From positions 1,714,465-1,778,464 of the forward strand of contig NW_002060953.1 in NCBI RefSeq assembly GCF_000150275.1: a DNA stretch of 64,000 nt, in the 5' to 3' direction. The notes beneath the pieces were generated by a model that saw only the letters and a list, made by a program, of their open reading frames with translations, made no database searches and was not told the origin of the DNA. The DNA is from Trichoplax adhaerens (lineage: Eukaryota; Placozoa; Uniplacotomia; Trichoplacea; Trichoplacidae). Shown piece by piece: positions 13,540 to 24,209 of the stretch (positions are counted from its first letter, which is position 1; the number at the start of each line of letters is the position of its first letter). Position numbers and translations under genes: made by a program.

Positions 13540-13800
13540 ATGTACGGAAGCATAACTTTCTATATCCATCTTAAGACGTATTTGGTAGCATGGACGGTAA
13601 TGGTAGATTCTATGCTATAGTACAGCTGACTATATATAGTAAGGTTTTGAGTTACTATTAAGGTTAGAGGTAAAAATAAAACTGTAATTCATATATTAGA
13701 ATATGCTTAGTTTACCTTACTTTGGCTGCTAAGAATAATATTCAGGGCAATACTGTAGTTGTTTCCACATCGGGTTAATGATGATCTGCTGTAACTTCAA
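13540..13800 (+). repeat. 260-bp direct repeat, unit 1
   Basis: Matches 14665-14940 in the same orientation at roughly 75-80%. Shared landmarks are GATGTACGG/TGTACGGTAG, TATTTGGTAGC, GAGTTACTA, GGTAAAAATA and TTAATGATG. Non-coding. Confidence 0.6.
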
Positions 13801-14129
13801 CTTCTAGATTGTAATTCAAGCCTATACAAAGCTTTAATTTCCTCAGATGACTATCGATTTTCGCCCTTTCGAGGAACTTGTGCCAAATTAGCTATAGCAT
13901 TATTTAATACATAACTTTATTAATGAATCTACTATACAAATGAATCTCAATTCTAGGGATTACTAAGCCTTAGCTTAGAAAAGTGAATTAACGTCACAAT
14001 CCACATTTTACTTTTTAAAAATTCGTATAAGCTGTTATGGTAAATTGATCCACTTAATAACGTAATCATGGCCCTTTTACGCATAACGGAGGTCGGAACA
14101 ACCTTAACTTAAACAGAATTAAATGGCCA

Positions 14130-14300
14130 AAAAGCTTGAAATACCCTAGGATATTAATTTTTATAAACCGTGTCGTAGAATTTAAAGTCGCTTTACTGAA
14201 TTCTACCGAACAAAATCGTCATTTTGGATTAATGATATTTATGACTCGAAAAAATCCTTGTTTGGCTCTTTCTTAAACTGTAAATTCTTACGTTGCAATA
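14130..14300 (+). repeat. diverged repeat, inverted partner at about 62410-62570
   Basis: The stretch around AATACCCTAGGATATTAA, followed by CTGAATTCTACC, ATTTATGACTC and AATCCTTGT, is present as a reverse complement at about 62410-62570 in the same order with many substitutions. It is an old dispersed element of unknown type. Confidence 0.5.
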
Positions 14301-14664
14301 TTTTACATTATTTGATTTATTTGTACTTAGCCAACTCATGCTAGAAATCATCCAAATCTAAATCTTTGAAAGAGATGGTTGGTGATATACGAGAAGTATC
14401 ATGTTTATAAGAAATAATATTAGCCAATCTATTGGAAATCTGAATCTTATACGATTAATATTAGTAAATATGATAATTCAAACCAATTATACTGGCTACA
14501 TTTTAATACATCTAATAAGTAATATAATACTTGATTTTGTATACAATGGTCTTATAAGTATTTGACGACTGTCCTAAGTTACCCTGAGTTACCAGCTTAG
14601 AGTTGCAATATGATATGATTAGGTATTTGTAATGTAACTAGTATTGTTATTGTAGACTGCTAGT

Positions 14665-14940
14665 CATGTTTAGTATAATGTACGGTAGATATTATCCTAA
14701 GATATATTTGGTAGCTAGAACTATAGACTGTAGTGGTAGAGACTCTATGCTAGAGTACAGATGACTATATACAGTAAGCTGTTGAGTTACTAATATAGCT
14801 ATAGGTAAAAATAGAACTGTAAATCATATATTAGGATATGGTTAATTCATTATACTTTGGCTGGTGTGAATAATATCTACGTAAGTACTGTAGTCGTATC
14901 CATATTGGATTAATGATGGTCCGCAGTAGAATAATCTTAC
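14665..14940 (+). repeat. 260-bp direct repeat, unit 2
   Basis: The second copy of the 13540-13800 segment, about 1.13 kb downstream. The 0.87 kb between the units shows no gene, except the diverged repeat at 14130-14300. Confidence 0.6.
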
Positions 14941-15566
14941 TAAGAATAATTTAACTAAGTGTAAAATAAGGTAAAAGGTGCCATGCGGATTGTAGCTGCG
15001 AATGCTACGAAAAGTATAAAAGCATGCAACTTTAGATTATTCTGTTAGTTCGTTCTAGAAGTCTTTAGTAGTAGTAATCGGCTAGAGTAGAGCTGTGTGT
15101 AGTTAATCTTTGTATAAGATTCAATAAAGTCCTTATTTTTCTAAATTTTGGAATTTCGTGATTGGGATATATCACAGTATTAAACTATATTTTATATCCA
15201 TTCCAAATATCAACAATACAATTATGAGTAGATTCATTTTATTACTACAGCAGAACAGAACCAAAGGATAATATTTGTCACTCAACCAATATAAGAACGA
15301 TAGCTAGAGTATTCTTCAAGGATTTTAAGGTAGTATTATCAAATATTTGTATGGGATAAACATAAACCATTAGCGCATTAAAACTTAAAATATATTATAA
15401 TTTAGAAGTCTTAAAATTATTTTAGTGATAGTGTTATTTAATCATTACAATTTAGAAAATAAAAAATTGCAATCAAGTTCGAACTAAGGGGTAATCCTTA
15501 AAAATTAATTTACAGCCAAAAATTAAAAGTAATACGAAAATAACTAAATTTGTTTCTTGAATGTCG

Positions 15567-15800
15567 TCATTTTATTTTGCTCAAGCTATTTCCCGTCTGA
15601 GTAGATCTTGCTTGCAAAACTTGACGTATTGAATGATCTAATCGATTTATTACTTCGATAAAACCAATTAGAAATACTCCCGGATACAGAGTTCCTTTGA
15701 TTTTATCAGTTTCTATTCGCTGATTGATTGTCCTTGGTTCCATTATTTGCCCCGAAAGAGAAATTTTCATTGATAATTTACCTAAACTAATGAATAACAT
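15567..15800 (-). other. possible small ORF or exon downstream of the CARD-DD adaptor
   Basis: A 77-codon open frame on the minus strand that reads as a plausible soluble protein end (IETDKIKGTLYPGVFLIGF, then helical residues to a stop). It follows the death-domain exon by about 200 bases in the same orientation. The available acceptors are in phase 1 or 2 and do not match the phase-0 donor options of the DD exon, so I could not join it. It could be an alternative 3' exon or chance. Confidence 0.28.
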
Positions 15801-15993
15801 TTAAGAATATTTAAATCTACCAAGATGATTCTGTTGGTGTACTAAAAATCAATATAATGTCAAATTTTTATTCTTAATTTACAAAAATCTACTAGCACTT
15901 AAGTGGCCGTAACTTTCTTCAAAGTATGAAACTCAACTATTGCATTACAAGGAAGCGAATGTAAGGAAGGTAATTAGAAAACTAGAAAATAAA

Positions 15994-17398
15994 TTACTTA
16001 ACACTCACGAAATCTTTCACAATATCTTTCCTGTCAATTGCAATAAGCACTTTTACTAAAGCTTCAGTGGTTGCTTCATTACCGGACATGTTATACCATT
16101 TGCTCAAGACCGCTTTTGCTCGATTGAAAACCACACTTTGCTCCTCTGCAATAACACCTACATCTATATTTTCGTTAAGCTTGCCCGCTAATCTAGTCCA
16201 GTCATTACCAATTTTGTCGGCGACAGTGTAAAAGTAGCCCTTCACATTAGCTAAAATTTCCATGAAATCATTTTGAAATAAGATTGGGTAAGATTAATTT
16301 CAATTAGATACTTTAGCGGTATTTCTAGAAGCAAGATTGAACAAATGTAGCTATCCCTTAAACTTGTCTAATTATATTATCAATCCTTATATGTCTTGAA
16401 TTTGCATGATTTCAGTGATAGAAGCTTAATACAGTAATTAATATTAAACATCGATACCAAAATCACTCAGATGTACTTGTTATCGTAATCTAACCTGACA
16501 ATGTTGATTCTACTTCCATCGGTGAGTCAACTGTATGAATAGAGATCATATTAAATTTAGATCACTTACTTGGAATTCATGTATGAACTGAACATTTTAC
16601 GTTGTATATTGCTTAAATTTATAGTAGCGCTATAACTTAATTTCCTTGAAAGAAATACTAACCAACATCTTGTCCATTAGGATCTATGATTAGTGAGATC
16701 GTTGATAGATTTTAATCCATATTTAACAAATCAGATCAGTATTAATAAATAGCTCATAGTATTTCTTTAGTAATTAGTATAATCTAGTATTATCAGGGCT
16801 ACAATAATCATTATACTTTCTATCAGTAGCTATCTCTAATATTACTTCCTTGCTTGCAAACAAGAAGGACAAGCTAGATTCAATAAATTAACTTACTTGT
16901 TCGGTGATCTTTCCGTACTAGCTTGATAGGCGTTCCTGCAATTATGAAATCAATTAGTTTAGGTATAGACCACTAATATATAAAATTGGCAATTCTAGTA
17001 ATAAATATAGATCAATTTAATTAGGAAGGGTTAGAGTTCACTTATCAATATAGCACTATTATATTATTCATGCAATAATATTCACTTCAATTGAAAGATT
17101 GTTTACCTTTAGCATCATCCTGTAGTTTAGCACCGAAAGATTTCACAACATTAACACCATTGCTTTTAAGTAAGTCACAAAACGTATAAAAATCCTCTTC
17201 TGCACGTTCTTCCATTAAGATTTCTAATAGCCTTCCATTCATATCTTCTGTGTGGGTTAAAGCTTTGATATCCGTCACTTGTCTTGTACTCAATATCTTT
17301 TTCATTTTGAGCCTAGTAAACAATTCTTGGATAGGAACAATTTTAAGGAATTGATCACTATTTTTATCCAATGCAGCCTGAATGTCTGGATTGTCCAT
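15994..17398 (-). CDS. CARD-death-domain adaptor (RAIDD/CRADD-like architecture)
   Basis: Exons 17398-17107 and 16250-15994 join in phase 1 (AAAG/GTAAAC donor, GAAATTTTAG acceptor) to give 182 residues. Residues 1-98 are a CARD (IQAALDKNSDQFLKIVPIQE, LLEILMEERAEEDFYTFCD). Residues 99-182 are a death domain (ADKIGNDWTRLAGKLN, then RAKAVLSKWYNM and ALVKVLIAIDRKDIV). The N-terminal CARD plus C-terminal DD layout and length match vertebrate RAIDD/CRADD (about 199 residues), which links DD receptors or PIDD to caspase-2. Orthology is not claimed; only the layout is seen. The frame is open upstream to 17476, but the CARD begins right at the chosen ATG, as in the paralogues at 0.87 and 34.5 kb. A possible donor GTGAGT at 16008-16003 could extend the gene. 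Confidence 0.75.
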
Positions 17399-18699
17399 GC
17401 TGGATCTATAACGATTACGTTTACTCCACGAAATTTTATCTGAGGTGAATGAAATAGAATTATTAACCACGATCAATATCAGTATGTCGAAAGCAAGATA
17501 AAGTTCTACATCTTTTCACTTTATTTTAAACGATAGAATCTTGACTTACTTAACTATTATTCGTTTCATTAGAGAATATGATCAGATAAACTAGGGTTAA
17601 CTAAGTTGCTAACGCCATTCTTATTTTGTTTTGTGCAACAGGTTAATGATTCACTGCGATGCTTATGATGATGCCTAACATTGATTTTTATTTTAAATCA
17701 TTGAATCTTTATTTAATAAATGACTATTTGTTACTTTGAAATAATTTGATTCGATAAATTAGGGTATGATAAGTTACTAATGCTGTTGTTACTTCTCCTT
17801 GTACAACAGATTAATTTTTCGCTTCGATGCTTATTGGGCACTTACTTTACTTTAAACCACTGAATCTTTATTTATTAACTTAAACAATTGCATATTGCAA
17901 TGAGAAGGTTACTCGATAAATTACGGTACTATAAGTTACTGATGAAGTTCTTGTATCTTTTTACGTTATTGCAAATCAATGAATCTTGATTTAATTAACG
18001 GCCATCCCCACTATTACGAATGTGATTAGATAAACTAAGGTAAACTCTGCTGTTAATGTAGTTCTTACTTCTCTTTGCAATATAGATTGATGGTTCATTT
18101 CAATGCCTAAAACGATAGCCATTATCATACTCATCGTAGTTAAACGTTGACTAAACATGCAGAAGATTAGCTTGAATATTTCCTAAAGGTTCATCATGCA
18201 TCTTTCATAACTAGAATGATCATCGAGTAACGAAAAATATAATTTTGATCGAAATGCTTGCACTGCATTCAAGCAATAATCCAACCGAAAGTAAGCATAA
18301 AATTAGATCACTTCCAAAATTAGTTTACTAGCCCACCGAACCGCTAAAAAGGCATGACCATTTATGAAAGCCTTTCTAGCCCAACGAGAACATCTTTGGT
18401 GATTGATTAGGATGAGTTCATGTTAGAAACAAGAAATAAAATCGCAATTCTGAATGATACTTACTGAATGCAAATCTCGATATCTCTTCCGGTTTGGCAA
18501 CAAGATCAATGTGCGTCTTGCATCCACTGCTATTTTTAATGGAGTTTGCGTAGTCTTTATTAACGATGGCTTCCAGAGGCCTTTTTGACGCGATAAAATG
18601 TCCTCTCTACTCTTTTTATAGCTAGTTACTACCTGTATGAAGCAATAGAGTAATGGAAACAAATGATTATTGAATAGAGATGAAGGAGGATCTGCTCAT

Positions 18700-20360
18700 A
18701 AATTATTCATGAAGGATTGACATAAGCAAGGGTGGTATAAACTTTCTATAGATTATTGATTCGCTGGACTAAAAAAAAGTTCAGGTAGATCTTTATTCAA
18801 AGGCTAAGCAAAGAATTTCTTAGATACTTCACCTATCAATGCTAAAATTCTGGTGGATTCGATGATATTGCCTTCGAATGTGTAATATTGAAAACTGAAT
18901 TTTGTAATGCTTATAACTACAGTAGATCTTAAAAGGCATGCTTATTCAAATATTATAATTTATGTACTGAAAATGCTCGTTCGCACTTTGCTAATTAAAA
19001 TTTGAGCAAAGCATTTATGAAATTCGATCAGAACTCTTCCGTTACCTCTCATCTGCTATCTGAGAATCTGTTGTAACTGAGTTAGGCTCGGTAATTATTT
19101 CTTCTTAACATTTATCTAGAAAAAGCTAGTTTCATTCAATGAATAAACAGCCGTCACTAAACTATTTATTCCTTCTATTCCATAATTATGCTGCATAATA
19201 ATTCTTACAGTTTCCCGTATAATAACAGTTTGGTCTAATAGTAATATTTAAAGTACTCAATCTTAATAATCAATAAGTTTTTAAGCTAAGATTGTCTATC
19301 TTAAAATATCCCACTTCTGTTAAAATGGTAATTTAGCATGGACAGTATCTTTACGATCCTTGAATGTTATGGAATAAATTCAAGTTAACCGAATAATTTA
19401 CGGATAATCAAATAAAGAAATAGCTCTGGTTTGACTATGAAGTCTCTCTATTTTTTAAAAGTTAAAATTTAAATTTATAAGTGTGACAATATATATATAT
19501 TGTACGTTGTCGTAGGCAATATAATATATATTATCGGCATCGTAAGCTAACAAACTGAGGGGTACGAAAGTACAACAGAAGTATTACACAACTATTCTAT
19601 TTGATGTTATTCCCATAAAATAATTGTCTCAGGTAGAGAGAATTTTTTAATGGCTTTTTTAGTAGAGTTTAAAAATATTAAAGCCATAATCAATTAGAAG
19701 AAAAATCTAGTTTAAAGAATCCTGAGCTCAGAAAAAGTAAAGCCTGGTCTCCAAGTACATCTTTGCAGTCTTAAATCCATGTTGTTAAATCTATTTGCGG
19801 AAAAAAGTTACCTACAATCAGACTTGAGCTATCAAACATAGGACGTCTCCTCAAACGGATGATCAATCTGTTTCATAGTGTGAATCAACTAGCTTAAAAT
19901 ATCATTTACTCTTCTATTAATGTACAACACTATAAAGGTACAGGGCATCTTCGCCGTGACAGTACATTAATTTATATCGATTTATTTACCATACTTAGAG
20001 AACTGGTTAATGTTGGTAATTAACAAGTTCTAATGCAGTAATTAAAAATTAGTTAATATTAGCATCACGATAATATCTATTTTTAGAAATCTAATATTAT
20101 CAAATGTAACTATTAATAATGCAATCAAATATGGAATGTATTACTATAGAAAGTTTTGAGACAAAGTCTTCTAAGTGTTAGGTTAGTGGTGTGTGATAGC
20201 TACATCTAAATTAATTAGTTTGTTTGATATAGTGCGCTTTATTATACTGTCACCAACTTTTATGAAAAGATCATGGACGCGACCTTTGTTAACGACATAT
20301 TTTATGATTAAAAGAATTATAGCAGGGGAAGAAGTCAGAGTTATCTAAGTGCCTTGCTAC
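18700..20360. other. non-coding AT-rich DNA
   Basis: No gene seen between the CARD-DD locus and the foldback element. A short AT dinucleotide run with an imperfect palindrome lies at about 19489-19545. Confidence 0.5.
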
Positions 20361-21457
20361 TGTAGAAAAGGACTAAAAGTAGAGTCCTTTATACCTTTAA
20401 AATGTAACTAGTATTATTTTACTGTAGAAAATACCTAGACAGTGATAGTGTCCTTAAGTTTTACCCTGCCAAATCATCATGTCGCCATCTTTTCTTCTTC
20501 ATTATTTTACAATAGATTACTATAGTAATAGCCCAAAGTAATCGCCTAATCTAAAGTAAGGGCATTTGATAGCCTATTCAAATTGTAAATGAATTTGACA
20601 TAGTAACAAAACCCCATCCACAGAGAAAGGGGATTAATAACATGACGGTAAAGTACTGTAATAATGTAGTCTATAATCGTACAGTTACCGTACAACTTGA
20701 CGTTAAAACATCAACTGTTAATTCTAAGCGATACTAATGTCAGAAAAGTAGTCGTAGCAGTCACATAAAATTTCTTGATAAGCGATTACTATGATCTGTA
20801 TCATGTCCGGATTTTTGGGATTCGGATTCCGGAACCGGTCGGATTTATGTCCGATATAATTTTTCTGTATTAATTTATCTGTTATAATTTTTCTGTATTA
20901 ATTTATCTGTTTTAATTTTTTGTTTTAATTTTAGGATTTAGTTTACAGAATCCGAAAACTATATCGGACACAAATCCGGAAAAATTCGCTTTTTATGAAG
21001 ATCACAGTAATCGCTTATCAAAAAAAATTTATATGACTACTACGACTACTTTTCTGACATTAATATCGCTTAGTATTCGCGAGTATTGACAGTTGATGTT
21101 TTAGCGTCAGATTGTACTGTAACTGTACGAGTATAGACTACATTACAGTACTTTATCGTCATGTTATAAATCCCCTTTCTCCAAGGATAGGGTTTTGCTA
21201 CTAAGTCAAATTTCTTTACAATTTGAATAGACGATCAAACGCCCTTTCTTTAGATTAGGCATTTGCTCTATAGGGCTACTTCTATAGTAATCTATATAAT
21301 ACCTTGCAAAATAATGAAGAAGAAAAGATGGCGACATGATGATTTGGCAGGGGAAAACTTAAAGACACTATCACTTTCTAGGTATTTTCTATAGTAAAAT
21401 AATACTAATTACATACTAAAAACTACAAAGGACTCTACTTTTAGTCCTTTTACTACA
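20361..21457. mobile_element. 1.1-kb foldback element with arms of about 450 bp
   Basis: A near-palindrome. The left arm (about 20361-20810) is the reverse complement of the right arm (about 20990-21457) with roughly 90% identity. The ends read TGTAG(A/T)AAAAGGACTAAA and contain an 8-bp hairpin (AAAGGACT with AGTCCTTT). The centre is an AT-rich spacer with repeats of the type TTCTGTATTAATTTATCTG and CGGATTCCGGA-like inverted blocks. There is no transposase frame, so it is non-autonomous. A half copy lies at 60504-61080. Its right end lies only about 12 bases from the scramblase exon that follows; that exon has lost its 5' part. No clear target-site duplication is visible. Confidence 0.8.
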
Positions 21458-21467
21458 CTGGTAATGG

Positions 21468-23660
21468 TGCAACAACCCGATCCTTTGGAAAGTAATTTTT
21501 ATATCTGCCAATTAACCATAATTGTAGCAGTGCTAATCTAATAATTAAATAAAACTTTATTTATGACTTTACATAGATAATAAATTGAAATTTCTTAGAT
21601 TCATATGAATTAGCGATAAATTCATGCAATAAATTTAACACATTTCATTGGATATTATTAATAGTGAAATCGTATACAATAACTCCCGATCGATTTATTA
21701 TTAAAAACAAATATAATCAGCAAGTTTTTCTAGGTATAGAAGGTAAATAGCTAGATCTTAATCTAATATATATTATAAAGCTGTTGATAAAGTGAACAAT
21801 CCTTTTGATTGCTACCGTAATCATGAAAGAAAATCTAATTACTGAAAGTAATTATTAATTTTCCAAATTTATAACAATTTATAGAGGGTGAACCTAGGCA
21901 AGCATTAGAATTTTTTAAGCCTATAACGTTGAGGGCTTATGATGGAATCGGGCGGGAAGTATTTAAAGTCCATCGTGGTCCATTACCAGCACACTTATGT
22001 TGTTATTGCTTGTCAACATCTGCGCGTATGCGGATGCAACTTACCTTCGAATCGCCATCCGGTACTCCGCTCTATTTACTTCGGCCGTAAGTAGTAAAGC
22101 CAAATTCTAACCCTTCCTAATATTTGTATTTCTACTTCTGCATGATATGTTATGAATAATCTCCGCTAACATCGAACTAAGTATAAAACTTAACTAAACA
22201 GGAGATAGCGAGACTTCTTGTCATGAATCATAAGTACTTATTAAGTAATTTAAAAATTCTGTTCTTGTACGTAACGTTCGAACTAGCTATAACGCTCATT
22301 ACTTATAACCGACATGAATGAAAAAAATTATTTAAAAGTTATATATAAAGATAAAGGGAATGTCTTCGTGAAGCCCCCTCCTACGGAAGCTTATTTTGAG
22401 GCAAGACAAATAATAATGATCGCTCATCTTTGCTGCAAACATACGCACACACTCCAATAAAAACTTAAACTTATTTAATTCTTTAGCGTATCTAACGTAT
22501 TTAGGTCACCATTAGATGAAAATCATCAATTTAGATAGGAATTTTAATCCAAGTTAATAATTTTGTTAACTTTATTCCATTGATATTCCATAGATATTCG
22601 ATTGCATAAAGAATACTAAAATTGGTATGATGACGAAAGAGTGGTTTGGTTATGAAGCCTTGTCTCATGAGCATAATCTTGAAATTAATTGTAAGTTGCT
22701 TACAACAAGTAATTCTTTGTATGACAATAAATTGAATTCTGAGATATAAAATTAGAAATTAACTGTAAGCAGCTTTCAACAAGTGATTCCTTGTATAACA
22801 ATAAATTGAATTCTGAGATATCAATATTACATCTGTAACACATTTAAATGTTATGTTCAGTTAATCAAATGAGATAGACAATTGAGGAGTCAATCAATTT
22901 TATAGCAATTAGTGCCGGGAACATGATTAGTTGTGAAAGACACGAGTGCATGTAGAAAGATTGCAATAGAACTGAATTCTTAACAGTCGATGATACTGCT
23001 TATATAGCTTCAAAGCTACAGTATTAAAAATATACTATACAAGGAATGGCAATACAAGTAAAAGGATTAATGTACCATAACAGAAAATGTTTGATATACC
23101 ATACGCTACTTCTCAGTTAAGGCGAAGTGAACGTTAGCGAAAGCTAATACTAAAATGCTATATTTACCGATTAAGCGAGGAATATTGTATCTATTTTTTA
23201 AGTTAGAGTTGCTAATCGTGTAATTTTCAACTGGTAAAACCTCTGATAGCATGAATTCAATTATTATATATCAAAACCATAAATAAATTACAATATTTTA
23301 GTTCCTATCGACTTGGCCCCAGTACTGAAAGCTTGTATTATTGCAATTGGCATGCTTTATGCAAGTTTGTAATATTTAATACCCCAGTCAGTACTGCAAT
23401 AACGATTTTTTAATATCATTACTAAATTATTCGGAACAAGACCCAGTTAAGCAGAGTAATTATTTTCTATAGAAGTCCTAATATTCCCGTCTCACTATAA
23501 ATATTGATTTAAGAGTCTTCATAGAATTGCTAGAATTTAAGTGATAGATTATATCATTCTTTACCTTTTTGTCATTTTCTTTTAGGATATTTATTATTTT
23601 GATTGCGTGTCCGAACACCGAAACCGTATAGTAGCACGTAAATTGGGTAAGAAAATTTAA
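21468..23660 (+). pseudogene. phospholipid scramblase copy 1, 5'-truncated with frameshift
   Basis: Compared with the intact copy at 30.3 kb: only the last few codons of exon 2 remain (CAACAACCCGATCC... to the donor at 21488). Exon 3 is 21665-21742, exon 4 21885-22086, exon 5 about 22290-22410, exon 6 22594-22690, exon 7 23302-23360 and exon 8 23586-23660 with its stop. Exon 1 and most of exon 2 are absent, next to the foldback element. Exon 5 has a 1-nt deletion after its CATTAC, giving an early stop. Exons 5 and 7 use GC instead of GT donors (GAG/GCAAGA, TAT/GCAAGT). Exon 4 encodes AYDGIGREVFKVHRG and a cysteine cluster LCCYC, the likely palmitoylation-type motif of scramblases. The other exons are well kept, so decay appears recent. 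Confidence 0.8.
22681..22830 (+). repeat. tandem duplication of about 75 bp spanning a splice donor
   Basis: The stretch from GAAATTAATTGTAAG to TTGAATTCTGAGATAT is repeated immediately downstream with small changes (GAAATTAACTGTAAG onward). The first unit contains the end of scramblase exon 6 and its donor, so the donor signal is duplicated inside the intron. Confidence 0.75.
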
Positions 23661-24209
23661 ATTCGGTTCATTATAATTATAATTATCAAAGGTCGTTAGG
23701 AAGTATCACGATATATATCAATGTCTGCAATTTCTAGTTTGGGCCATATAATGAGAATCTATTTTACTTAATAGACATAAAGTATAAATAGTTGCTTAAC
23801 GATATCTTTCATAATAATAGAACCAAGATAAAATTTCGAATAATAATCTATTTTTGTAAAGCAATTCAAGTGCCAGGGTTAGTAAAAAAATAATGACTGT
23901 AATCCTAGAATCAATTTTTAATTGCTGCTATGCTTTGTAGTTTATGGTTTGTGCCTGTGAATAAATATTGCGTAGAGAATTTATCTAAACTGGTACGGCA
24001 TCTTCTCATGCGATAGTTTATCTGCAATAAAATCAAGAAAATTTAACATAAATAAATGAATAAGTAAAATAGCAATACTGTTTCAAACGATATACACATA
24101 CAACAGAATGATTTGTAAATCAGGGAGACATATCTTGTAAAGCCCAAAAAAATGTAAATATGACGTACTAGATGATCTATTTAATCCAGGTAGCACTCTC
24201 TATATGACA

